Shown one piece after another: positions 18,201 to 25,346 of a stretch of 48,944 nt of DNA. The translations under genes and the position numbers were made by a program. Every line of letters starts with the position of its first letter. Positions within the stretch are counted from its first letter, which is position 1. The stretch comes from JBBQED01 sp038320345 (GTDB taxonomy: Bacteria > Bacteroidota > Bacteroidia > AKYH767-A > OLB10), in NCBI GenBank assembly GCA_038320345.1, contig JBBQED010000022.1, forward strand, positions 1-48,944. Reading direction: 5' to 3'. The notes below the pieces were generated by a model that saw only the letters and a list, made by a program, of their open reading frames with translations, did no database searches and was not told where the DNA came from.

Positions 18201-19757
18201 TGCCCAGTCATTTAATCCGCTTGCGTTATAAGCTGCCAGAGTGGTAGGGTCAGCTTGTAATCCTGTAGTTTGCCAGTGTGGCATTCCTTCTCCATTTTCA
18301 AATATGAGATCTAAAGGACGCGTCATTTTTTTTGTCAATTGATCAAAATAATAACGTTGCGCTTTTCCATCAAGTTTCAAAGAATCAAGTGGTGATTCAG
18401 GACTGAGTGTTTTTGAGGAGGTAATTACATTTCCATAAATATCAAGAAACTGACCTGATGCATTTCTTAAATAAGAATTATTTGGTAAGCAACCACATTG
18501 AATATATGCTCTTGTAGAAGCGGCACCACCAACACTTGGATCGATTTGAGTCAAATATGAATTAGCAGAAGTTTTCCAAGATGGATTGAGATTAGCAAGT
18601 TTAACCCATGAACCATCGAAAGTGGTAGTATCACCGAAATTAGAAGAATTGTGACTGTTGCTTGTAACCTGTAATGCATAGTTGAAATTGGTTACTAATT
18701 CTCTTTGTACATCTTTAGCTCGTTGTACTAATACTGGCATAGAATAAGAAGTTGTAACTAAACCTGCAATATTAGCAGGATCAAAAATGGCAACGTTTGG
18801 AAATAAAGTATTACCTGGCTTAACTCGAGCAGCAGGGAAATTTTTTAATTGTGTTAGCGCATCTACTGTTGGAGTTGGATGACCAGGAGCATATTCTGTA
18901 ATATCAATACCTGCTGTTACTGGTGAAGCTGCAGGAGGAGCTACTGTTGAATTACTAAAGCTATAATGCTGATGGGAAACAGATTCATTATAATGTTTGT
19001 AAATCATATTCGGAGAAAGCGGAAATGTGTAAACCGCGAACTCATCCAGATCACCACCATATTTATAATAGGTAGTATTCGTATTCAGATCACAAATATT
19101 GGAATTTGGATTAGAACTATTCGGAGGTACTTGACCTTTGCCTAAAGTTTTACTGAATCCAGCAGGTAATTGTCCGTCAACCCATAATTCTTTTATACCA
19201 TTTTTTGCATCGTATCTGAAAACAAGATGGTGCCAATTACGATCAACATAATAGCCATATGTTCCCCGACCGATTCCATTCAAGTCAATATCCCATGTAT
19301 CAGACACGGTAGAACCTGAGCCCGTTGGAATACATTTAGTAGTAAAACGGAAATAAGGAAAAGCAAAACGAATTCCGATTGCACCATCTCTACGACCAAA
19401 GATCTGAACGATTTGATTCATATCAGCACCGGCTCTGAATAAGAACTCCACTGTAAAACCAGTATCTGCAGGAAAAGGTGAAGAAGCAACAATTGTTTTA
19501 ATTCCTGAATTAAAACTCAAGTATTTTCCAACTCCTGTATTTGCTTGAGTAGGAGATACTACATAAGACGATTGAAAATAATTAGGATCTAAAGCATCCC
19601 GGCCCATTGAATCAGCTAACGGATTTGTTCCGTCCATAGTCCAGTAATTAAAAGGGAGCCATGTTTGAGCAGTTGAAATGAATGGGGTGAATAATGAAGC
19701 AAAAATCAGGAAGAGACCTGTTACAATACCTTTTCGAAGTGATTTTTTTAGTTTCAT
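15243..19757 (-). CDS. Large T9SS-secreted multidomain protein (paralog B)
   Basis: The product has 1504 residues and is a paralog of its downstream neighbour. The signal peptide is at the start (IVTGLFLIFASLFTPFISTA, cleavage near residue 31). It has a LamG-like domain at 32-255 and a central barrel-like region at about 280-800, where ENGEGMPHW (Glu487, Glu490), GWNIDET (about 626-632) and MTGAEYFQTGYF are the best active-site candidates. A CBM6-like sandwich is at 810-950 (FEIEAELFDN to ALEIDMITL). Six Ig/PKD-like modules span about 966-1418, and a type A T9SS sorting domain starts at YPNPFTDQ. It lacks the fibronectin domains of paralog A. Enzymatic activity is inferred only from shape and motif spacing. 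Confidence 0.88.
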   Translation of the reverse strand: MKLKKSLRKGIVTGLFLIFASLFTPFISTAQTWLPFNYWTMDGTNPLADSMGRDALDPNYFQSSYVVSPTQANTGVGKYLSFNSGIKTIVASSPFPADTGFTVEFLFRAGADMNQIVQIFGRRDGAIGIRFAFPYFRFTTKCIPTGSGSTVSDTWDIDLNGIGRGTYGYYVDRNWHHLVFRYDAKNGIKELWVDGQLPAGFSKTLGKGQVPPNSSNPNSNICDLNTNTTYYKYGGDLDEFAVYTFPLSPNMIYKHYNESVSHQHYSFSNSTVAPPAASPVTAGIDITEYAPGHPTPTVDALTQLKNFPAARVKPGNTLFPNVAIFDPANIAGLVTTSYSMPVLVQRAKDVQRELVTNFNYALQVTSNSHNSSNFGDTTTFDGSWVKLANLNPSWKTSANSYLTQIDPSVGGAASTRAYIQCGCLPNNSYLRNASGQFLDIYGNVITSSKTLSPESPLDSLKLDGKAQRYYFDQLTKKMTRPLDLIFENGEGMPHWQTTGLQADPTTLAAYNASGLNDWARYKGRAMNKLTNAYSNEFRTLPSLVNTRYVQYQITGHPLYAWNYQETRTLNSLVNGQRLSSGDIYMQLPSVWRYWQGAAHGWQFLVDSRFVEISLGDKLFAPTVAPGWNIDETQIPRPAQWMGFLKAVSMTGAEYFQTGYFITKAPYQNPDNYVWQMAIPGYVQSITSRYEDILRNGYLMPGDVPNDAASNPNQPGYSFYAGDVRKLVVVRKHNTLAKYAIVGTIQPNSNMIGNAEIEGNATIKLDGNTLTFQVRRQGSTYIYDRTNPSAPVFYQLDKWHEAKHPYGWSKTFEIEAELFDNVNSNVEIKTKVPAGTAVGNYTNYTSYVSFKTASSVDYNLTTRGTSGTTHYLWVRARSKDGSQTGFTATLDGVINNSVNCIRDTVWNWYRYDGTTGGILTYNSLSVGNHKITISATSIALEIDMITLTPTAGAFYATFAQPCAGGGTATATITPGSATTFCQGGAVTLTANTGATYLWSTGATTKSIVASVSGNYVVTVSNGTSSAVSAPTVVIVNSLPTNGFTASGSTTLCQGSSVTFTANSATGSYLWSNGATSKSITVSTAGSFMLTVTATTGCVAVSPATTVTIATGTNIIPTITPGGSTTFCQGGSVSLTASTGASYLWSNGANTKTISTSVGGVYLVTVTQSGGCAGTSLPTNINVNALPVSGFTASGSTSFCTGGSVSFTANAITGPYLWSNGSSSRTITVSTAGNYSVTITNANGCTATSAPATVTVGTGNATATITAGGSTSFCNGGSVTLTANSGNSYLWSTGATTSSITASSAGNYLVTVSQTGGCSAVSSPMPISVSPAATFTVSLSGPLTFCAGKTVVMTVLNSTGPTYVWYKNNVVISNASGPSYIASQAGTYKVRVQLGSCGTFSNPYTVTIPCREGDMNTAATTGNFIAYPNPFTDQTTFAFELPEATPTTIRIYDMSGKLINTLLDKAMIHEGETRIEYNTSELSQGVYIAEIFTDTFTQRIRIVSVK
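15503..16862 (-). repeat. Six Ig/PKD-like modules in a two-module higher-order repeat
   Basis: Six modules of about 72-75 residues lie inside paralog B. The odd-numbered modules start with ATITPG-like text and end with a short NxLPxxGF linker; modules 2 and 4 start with TASGST and carry an extra residue pair (TG-S/P-YLWSNG). The array is therefore best read as a duplicated dimer of about 145 residues, with the last module diverged (PLTFCAGK, YVWYKNNVV). Confidence 0.8.
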
Positions 19758-20189
19758 GCTTTTTAGCCATGTTTACGTCAGGACAAAATATATCCTGATC
19801 CGTGCGTGCGGATTTTTTGATTATAAAGAAGTAGAAAGGATATGGTTGCGTTAGCCTTCCAAATGTAACTAAAACATTTGGTTAGACAAGCGCCTTTAGC
19901 GAAGTTTAATGTAAAACATTGATTATCAGTAAGAAAAAATGTAATCTAGAATGATGAAAAACCCGTTAACCAATATTTTGTAAACGTTCGCCATAGTTAA
20001 ATTGATATTCACCCACATCAAATTGGGTGTTTCGCCCATCGGTAAGGCTGTTTTTAAAAATGAAAAGTGTTTAGAATATTCCCATTCTGACAGCCATCCT
20101 TGTAAGTTGAATTTTGTACGGTAAATGGATCTGAATGCCTTTTTGTTTAAGCTTACGTGTAAGCCATGCTGCTAAAAGGAAGGTCATAA
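19758..20189. other. Intergenic region upstream of paralog B
   Basis: These 432 bases hold no convincing gene. Near the paralog B start, a sequence reading ATATATTTTG on the - strand (19777-19790) resembles a -7 box with one extra base. A short inverted repeat, GCTTAC-GT-GTAAGC, near 20149-20163 may be a weak terminator for the type B sorting-domain gene. A second small stem (CACCCA/TGGGTG) is near 20010-20030. Confidence 0.4.
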
Positions 20190-20627
20190 TCAGAGTATTA
20201 CATTGAGATTGCCTTCTTTTAATTTCCGGTTTCCTTTAGGTCCTTGAGCAAACACCTTATACACATAGCATCCTTCTGGAACCAGTTTACCTCTAAAAGT
20301 TCCGTCCCAGCGCTGATTGGGATTAGAAGTTTCGAAAATCATTTGCCCCCAACGATTATAGATTTGTAGCTGGAAATTCTGTACAGCTTCCCCCGCAATT
20401 CCGAAAGTATCATTGAGCCCATCACCATTTGGTGTGAAGGTGTTGGGAACGTAAAACGACATTGCCGGGATAATTTCTACTTCATTGGATACACTGAAAA
20501 CTTGCGGACTTCCAAGCTTATAGGCAGTAACCCGATACTTTCTAGAGAGTTGAACTTGAGCATTAGAATCTTGAGAGATTCCAGCTAAGAGCAAACTAAA
20601 TAATATTATTTTTGAAAATAGCTTCAT
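20190..20627 (-). CDS. Minimal secreted protein with a type B T9SS sorting domain
   Basis: The product has only 145 residues. A signal peptide (KIILFSLLLAGISQ, cleavage near SNAQ) is followed by about 30 residues of linker and then a complete gliding-motility-associated C-terminal domain (CHU_C, T9SS type B). The sorting domain runs from VPNTFTPNGDGLNDTFGI through FQLQIYNRWGQMIFET and WDGTFRGKLVPEGCYVYKV to the end. This domain normally ends proteins of several hundred to thousands of residues, so a nearly cargo-free version is odd. It may be a small surface protein, the end of a larger gene lost by deletion, or a carrier remnant. There is no upstream in-frame extension past the signal peptide. 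Confidence 0.85.
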   Translation of the reverse strand: MKLFSKIILFSLLLAGISQDSNAQVQLSRKYRVTAYKLGSPQVFSVSNEVEIIPAMSFYVPNTFTPNGDGLNDTFGIAGEAVQNFQLQIYNRWGQMIFETSNPNQRWDGTFRGKLVPEGCYVYKVFAQGPKGNRKLKEGNLNVIL

Positions 20628-20998
20628 ATACCTGTTGGATTGAATAGGTGCAAACTACAACCAGTGGAATCTAGAAGCAGACGGAATTCACGTCAATTGA
20701 ACGGAAGTAAGATTTCTTTGAATTACACACCATTTGAAGAGCAAGATTTTCCTAACTAATTAAAATACTGATGCTTATAAAGTATCAGACGGGTTTTTGG
20801 ATGGCTTTTAATTGTAAGAATGGCAGTAACTAATAGACGAAAAGCTCTAGTTTCGGGGTGTGAATAGTGTAACCTTCGTTAAAATCATGCGAAACAATAA
20901 CCGCTAAAAACTTTGAGAAACTGATTTTTGATCACTCCATTTGAAAGGTTTTAATTTACAGGGAAATGAAATGAACCTTCACTTTTGACATTATTAAC
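20628..20998. other. Intergenic region with no recognisable gene
   Basis: I see no gene in these 371 bases. The end (about 20979-20990, CTTCACTTTTGACA) resembles a -7 box (one mismatch to TAnnTTTG) just upstream of the CpeT-like pseudogene and may be its old promoter. Confidence 0.4.
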
Positions 20999-21640
20999 TT
21001 GAGAAAAATAATATTGAAGATTCTATTTTGGAATATTCTTGGAATCCATGCGTTTGCACAATAATCAAAAGTTAATGGAGTAGTTACACTAGAGCATTTT
21101 TGCTCATGGCTAGCTGGAACTTATTCGAGCGAATTGCAATCTAAAGGAGACACTTCCAATTACGATATCCGTCTTCAGATTATCCCCATCTGGACTAAAA
21201 GAGCGGATGGATATTGGTTTTATGTAGAGCATGTAATGGCAAAGATGATTGATAAGCCTTACCGGCAAAGAGTTTATCATGTTACCACTCATGGGGCTAA
21301 TGAATTTGAGAGTGCAATTTTCACTCTTAAAGCCCCCTTGAGATTTGCTGGAAATTCGACAGAAGTAGAATAATTGGATCCTTACAGTATCCAATTAAAG
21401 GAAGGTTGTTCCGTAATTCTGCATTCGGATATGGACGGAAACTATTATGAGGCAGCAACTAAAAAAGATCAATGTCCAAGCGATCTTCGTGGAGCTTCTT
21501 ATGCGACTTCAGAAGTAAAAATAACTGCTGAAATGCAATTAAGCTGGGATCGAGGATATAATAAGGAATTAAAACAGGTTTGTTGAGCTGAAAAAGGAGG
21601 GTATCATTTCATGCGACTAAATGATGCATTGGAAAAATAA
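20999..21640 (+). pseudogene. CpeT/CpcT-like gene with three in-frame stops
   Basis: One continuous frame of 214 codons reads as a CpeT/CpcT-family protein (about 200 residues). Its signal peptide (LRKIILKILFWNILGIHAFA, starting at TTG 20999) is followed by HFCSWLAGTYSS, IIPIWTKRADGYWFYVE, DKPYRQRVYHV, EGCSVILHS, CPSDLRGASYATSEVKI, MQLSWDRGY and AEKGGYHF. These are the family landmarks in the right order. Stops interrupt it at 21062-21064 (TAA), 21371-21373 (TAA) and 21584-21586 (TGA), yet there is no frameshift. In cyanobacteria the family attaches bilins to phycobiliproteins; homologs in non-photosynthetic Bacteroidota have no known role. The original start may have been an ATG. Confidence 0.85.
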
Positions 21641-21766
21641 TTTTAGGGCTATCGGTATCAAATGCCTTAGGTTGGATGTATATTTGGTATACAGAAACCT
21701 AATGAAATGAAACTGCTGATCTTTTTTAAGTATTCTTCATACTTCGGCAGATATTATTATGATATC

Positions 21767-21800
21767 ACAAGGCTGTCTCCCTGAGACAGCCTTGTTTGCT
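21767..21800 (+). terminator. Strong hairpin before the coiled-coil gene
   Basis: ACAAGGCTGTCTC (21767-21779) pairs perfectly with 21783-21795 around a loop of CCT, giving a 13-bp stem followed by a T-rich run. It probably terminates transcription from the CpeT-like pseudogene side. Its position about 33 bases before the next start codon would also allow attenuation. Confidence 0.75.
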
Positions 21801-21827
21801 TGTTGCCTAACCATAAAACTTAAAAAC

Positions 21828-22214
21828 ATGCACACGAAACAACAATTAGTGGCCATGAAATCAGAACATGACAATTGGCAGAACAGAATAAGGTTCTACC
21901 GCGAAGAAATTAATCTTTTCAATAGTCATCTCAGTAAAGTTGCCGTCACGCAAGTTCCTTCAGACTTAATGCCTAATGTGGAGCATTTTCAAAATCAGTT
22001 TATCCGACAGAAAGAAGTACTGGATATTATCCGACATGATTTCAAACAACATGAAAATTTAATTGAATCGCTGGAAGTAGAAAAGACAAAGGAGCCAATA
22101 GAAGGAATACAGACTATTCATTCAGTCCAGCGAGAAAAATTAGATCAGTTTGAGAAAATATTTCATGATATCAGAAATGAATTCAATGTATTTCTGAATC
22201 AAGTAGAGCACTGA
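21828..22214 (+). CDS. Small coiled-coil hypothetical protein
   Basis: The product has 128 residues from ATG 21828; starting at 21759 would place the terminator hairpin inside the gene. I do not recognise the family. The sequence is highly charged and helical, with two likely coiled-coil stretches (about 1-35 and 45-75) and a third near the C-terminus (REKLDQFEKIFHDIRNEFN). There is no signal peptide and no cysteine, so it is probably cytoplasmic. Codon usage resembles the neighbours. It stands alone between two hairpins, with no functional clue from context. Confidence 0.75.
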   Translation: MHTKQQLVAMKSEHDNWQNRIRFYREEINLFNSHLSKVAVTQVPSDLMPNVEHFQNQFIRQKEVLDIIRHDFKQHENLIESLEVEKTKEPIEGIQTIHSVQREKLDQFEKIFHDIRNEFNVFLNQVEH

Positions 22215-22226
22215 AATTTTTCAGTG

Positions 22227-22397
22227 TTATTTCATCATCATCAGCATTGCAATTAAGAAAGCTATTGCCATTGATTCTTCTGCTAGAATAAGAATCAGCG
22301 ATAGCTTTCTTTTTTTATTGTTGATTTCATTCTCATGATTGGTGTCATATTCATCTTCCAGATGATTATAAGCAACATGTGATTCTTTAACCCCCAT
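22227..22397 (-). CDS. Possible 56-residue membrane protein
   Basis: ATG 22397 opens a 57-codon frame ending at TAA 22227. The first 31 residues are very charged (HLEDEYDTNHENEINNKKRK), and the rest form one hydrophobic helix of about 24 residues (LSLILILAEESMAIAFLIAM). A charged cytoplasmic head with a C-terminal tail anchor is plausible. Against it, the second half coincides with an inverted repeat (22255-22318) that could be the terminator of the opposite-strand gene, and a 57-codon frame can arise by chance. No family is recognised. It fills most of a 291-base gap. Confidence 0.4.
   Translation of the reverse strand: MGVKESHVAYNHLEDEYDTNHENEINNKKRKLSLILILAEESMAIAFLIAMLMMMK
22255..22318 (+). 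terminator. Long imperfect hairpin with T-run after the coiled-coil gene
   Basis: AAGAAAGCTAT pairs with ATAGCTTTCTT, and the inner arms TGATTCTT/AAGAATCA also pair, with a three-base bulge and a loop near CTGCTAGAAT. A run of T residues follows on the + strand. It reads as the terminator of the coiled-coil gene, but it overlaps the possible small gene on the other strand. Confidence 0.65.
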
Positions 22398-22505
22398 CTT
22401 TTTTCTCTTAAAAATAAGGCAGTGTCAAAATTTAGATGGAGTCAATAGTTCGTACCACAACAGTAGTAAGGAAAATTCAAAAATGATCAGGAAACGGTGC
22501 TGAAA

Positions 22506-23135
22506 CTAAGCAATTTTAAAGGAGTTGATGTCTAGATTTAGCGTGCAAAATGCAATTTCATCCGGCTGATTATTGGAACAAACTACAATAGTTTTTTGCA
22601 TCGCAAAGCGAGCTATCATTTGAGTATACCAGTTAACACCATTCTTATCGAGATTGGAAAGTGGTTCATCCAACAACAACATCGGAGTATCTGATAAAAT
22701 TGCAAGTGCCAATCGCACTCTTTGCTTCATCCCAGAGGAAAAAAACTTCACTTGTTTATCCATGAACTGATCCAGCTCCGCAATTTCTCCAATTTCGTTT
22801 GCTGAAAGTCCTTGCTGTATTTTCTTGAAAGACTGGAAGAATTCAATGTTTTCTTTAAGTGATAATTCTTCAGGAAGATCTAGATATGGAGTGCCGCATG
22901 AAATATACTGATACCAGTGTTCGGGAAGCACACTTTTTTCCTGATGATAAAATTCGATAGCTCCTTCACTCGGCGTCTGGAAGGCTGCAAGAATTTGCAG
23001 AAATGTTGATTTTCCAGAACCATTATATCCCGTTACAGCAATTTTATCGGAATTCTTAAGATCTAGATTAATACCACGGAAGACCCATTGGCGCTGATAT
23101 TTTTTGCCAACCTTACTGAGATTAATGCGGATCAA
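22506..23135 (-). CDS. ABC transporter ATP-binding protein
   Basis: The product is a 209-residue nucleotide-binding subunit. Walker A is GYNGSGKST (36-44), the signature is FSSGMKQR (132-139, in place of LSGGQ), and Walker B is MLLLDEP (152-158) followed by the D-loop (SNLD). Its small size and the SSGMKQR signature resemble the CcmA and drug-exporter class. No permease gene is adjacent, so the substrate cannot be inferred. It begins 16 bases after lpxA and is the distal gene of the lpxD-lpxC/fabZ-lpxA run, where it may take part in envelope export. That link is only positional. Confidence 0.9.
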   Translation of the reverse strand: MIRINLSKVGKKYQRQWVFRGINLDLKNSDKIAVTGYNGSGKSTFLQILAAFQTPSEGAIEFYHQEKSVLPEHWYQYISCGTPYLDLPEELSLKENIEFFQSFKKIQQGLSANEIGEIAELDQFMDKQVKFFSSGMKQRVRLALAILSDTPMLLLDEPLSNLDKNGVNWYTQMIARFAMQKTIVVCSNNQPDEIAFCTLNLDINSFKIA

Positions 23136-23151
23136 GGTGTCTTTTTTTTAA

Positions 23152-23943
23152 TTAATCTTCATCAATGACATTAAATCCTTTGATGATTCCTTTTTCCGAG
23201 GAACGAATGAAAGAAAGAATCATTTCCCGATGTGGAGTGGAAGGTACTTCTTCTTCGACGATTGAAATTGCCTTTGTAATAGCATAACCTTTTTGAAAAA
23301 TGATATGATACGTATTTTGAATTTCTTGGACTGCTTCAGCAGTCATCCCTCTTCGCCGAAGACCCACAGCATTAATACCAGCATAACAAAGTGGTTCTCT
23401 CGCTGCCTTTACAAATGGAGGTACATCTTTCCTTATACCTGTTTGACCAGCAATAAAACTATGCGCACCTACAGTCATGAATTGAGATACGCCAACATAC
23501 CCTTCCAGAATAGCCCAATCGTGTATGATAACATGCCCAGCAAGATTTACTGAATTTGCAAGTATCACATTATTGCCCAGTGAGCAATCATGTGCGATAT
23601 GAACATAAGCCATCAATAAACAGTCTGAACCGATTTCAGTTTTGCCCAATGCATTGGTGCCACGGTTAATCGTTACACACTCTCGGATGATAGAATTATC
23701 ACCAATGATCGTAACTGTTTTTTCGCCTTTATATTTTAAATCTTGTGGGATCGCTGAGATAACAGCTCCGGGAAAAATTTTACAGTTTTTACCGATTCGT
23801 GCTCCTTCGAATATAGTCACATTCGATCCTATCCAAGTACCTTCACCAATTACCACATCGGCATGTATCGTTGCAAAAGGATCAATTTTAACATTGATTC
23901 CTATTTGAGCATCAGAATGAATACAGGATAGATTCGAGATCAT
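23152..23943 (-). CDS. lpxA: UDP-N-acetylglucosamine O-acyltransferase
   Basis: The product has 263 residues and catalyses the first step of lipid A synthesis, moving a 3-hydroxyacyl chain from ACP to UDP-GlcNAc. The N-terminal two thirds is a left-handed beta-helix of hexapeptide repeats (IGINVKIDPFATIHADVVIG and following). The catalytic histidine is expected to be His118 in HIAHDC. The helical C-terminus is present. It lies four bases after lpxC-fabZ, so translation is probably coupled. Confidence 0.96.
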   Translation of the reverse strand: MISNLSCIHSDAQIGINVKIDPFATIHADVVIGEGTWIGSNVTIFEGARIGKNCKIFPGAVISAIPQDLKYKGEKTVTIIGDNSIIRECVTINRGTNALGKTEIGSDCLLMAYVHIAHDCSLGNNVILANSVNLAGHVIIHDWAILEGYVGVSQFMTVGAHSFIAGQTGIRKDVPPFVKAAREPLCYAGINAVGLRRRGMTAEAVQEIQNTYHIIFQKGYAITKAISIVEEEVPSTPHREMILSFIRSSEKGIIKGFNVIDED

Positions 23944-23947
23944 AGTA

Positions 23948-25336
23948 TCAACTCTTCTTTACAATTTGTGCCATCATTTCTGCTTCCATCACTATTTTAT
24001 CGCCAACAATTGCTTGACCACGCATATGACAAATTCCTCTTCTGATCGGCGTAATTAATTCAAGATAAAAAACAATAGTATCTCCTGGCATTACCTTTTG
24101 CTTGAAACGCGCTTCAGTAATTTTCATGAAGTAAGTCCAGTAATTTTCGGGATCGGGAACGGTATTCAACACTAGGATTCCACCTGTTTGAGCCATCGCT
24201 TCAATAATCAACACTCCAGGCATTACAGGGTTTCCAGGGAAGTGTCCTTGGAAATACCATTCATTCATGGTTACATTCTTTACTCCTACAACATGTTGTT
24301 CATCCAGTTCAATGATTTTATCAATCAGTAAAAAAGGAAAACGGTGAGGGAGCATCGTCGTTACTTTATTGATATCATATACCGGAATAGTATTGAGATC
24401 ATATTGACGAACTTTTTGTTTGTCACGCTTAATGAGTCCTTTTATTTTTCTTGCCAGTTCAATATTCGCAGCATGTCCGGGACGAGCTGCTAAGACGTGA
24501 CCTCTAATCGGTTGGCCGATAAGCGCAAGATCTCCGATGATATCAAGTAATTTATGACGTGCAGGTTCATTCTGAAAATGCAATTTCACATTATTCAGAA
24601 TTCCTTTTTCTTTTACTTCTACGTTAGGGCGATTGAATAAACGCGAAAGCTCATTCAGTTTTTCCTGACTTACCTCACGATCAACAACAACAATTGCATT
24701 ATTTAAATCACCGCCTTTAATGAGATTATGTTTAACGAGCATTTCTAATTCATGCAGGAAAACGAAAGTACGGCAGGAGGAAAATTCTTCTTTAAATTCG
24801 GAGAGATGATGCAACTGTGCATGTTGTGTACCTAATACTGGACTATTATAATCCACCATCACAGTAATCCTGTATTCCGGACTAGGAACAGCGAGCATTT
24901 CTACTTTTCTGGTTGGTTCTTCGTAGTCAATATTTTCACGTAGTTCATAAATATCACGCTGTGCGTTCTGTTCAACGATACCAGCTTCTTCAAGCGCATC
25001 TATAAATGGACGTGAACTTCCATCTAGAATAGGAACTTCAGGTCCATCAACTTCAATTAGTACATTATCAATTTGTAAACCTACTAATGCGGCAAGAGCA
25101 TGTTCAGTAGTACTTACTCTTGCGCCATTTTGTTGAAGCGTAGTTCCTCTAGAGGTGTCTACAACATTCTCAACATCCACATCGATAACAGGCTGACCAG
25201 GAAGATCAATCCTTTTGAATTTATACCAGTGGTTTTCCGGTGCAGGTTTAAAAGTAAGAGTTGCAGTTACGCCTGTATGGAGTCCCACTCCGGAAACAGT
25301 AACGGGCTTGCGAATAGTAGTTTGTTTCAGCGACAT
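23948..25336 (-). CDS. lpxC-fabZ: Bifunctional LpxC deacetylase / FabZ dehydratase
   Basis: This 462-residue fusion is typical of Bacteroidota. Residues 1-305 are LpxC, the zinc-dependent deacetylase that commits UDP-3-O-acyl-GlcNAc to lipid A; zinc ligands are His79 (TTEHALAAL), His261 and Asp265 (HKLLDIIGD), and His288 is the likely acid. Residues 315-462 are FabZ, the 3-hydroxyacyl-ACP dehydratase, with LPHRFPFLLID and catalytic His365 (GHFPGNPVMPG) and Glu379. The fusion links the two users of 3-hydroxyacyl-ACP. It lies 10 bases downstream of lpxD and four bases upstream of lpxA. Confidence 0.97.
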   Translation of the reverse strand: MSLKQTTIRKPVTVSGVGLHTGVTATLTFKPAPENHWYKFKRIDLPGQPVIDVDVENVVDTSRGTTLQQNGARVSTTEHALAALVGLQIDNVLIEVDGPEVPILDGSSRPFIDALEEAGIVEQNAQRDIYELRENIDYEEPTRKVEMLAVPSPEYRITVMVDYNSPVLGTQHAQLHHLSEFKEEFSSCRTFVFLHELEMLVKHNLIKGGDLNNAIVVVDREVSQEKLNELSRLFNRPNVEVKEKGILNNVKLHFQNEPARHKLLDIIGDLALIGQPIRGHVLAARPGHAANIELARKIKGLIKRDKQKVRQYDLNTIPVYDINKVTTMLPHRFPFLLIDKIIELDEQHVVGVKNVTMNEWYFQGHFPGNPVMPGVLIIEAMAQTGGILVLNTVPDPENYWTYFMKITEARFKQKVMPGDTIVFYLELITPIRRGICHMRGQAIVGDKIVMEAEMMAQIVKKS

Positions 25337-25346
25337 TCCAGTATCA

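Noticed and set aside
21584..21586. UGA as selenocysteine in the CpeT-like gene
   Set aside because: Two TAA stops occur in the same frame, no selenocysteine hairpin is evident after the TGA, and the family has no such residue.
21591..21602. AAAAAGGAGGGT as a Shine-Dalgarno site before ATG 21611
   Set aside because: It encodes the EKGG segment of the CpeT-like frame, and the following frame is only ten codons long.
23948..25336. LpxC-FabZ fusion as a novelty
   Set aside because: This fusion is well known in Bacteroidota.
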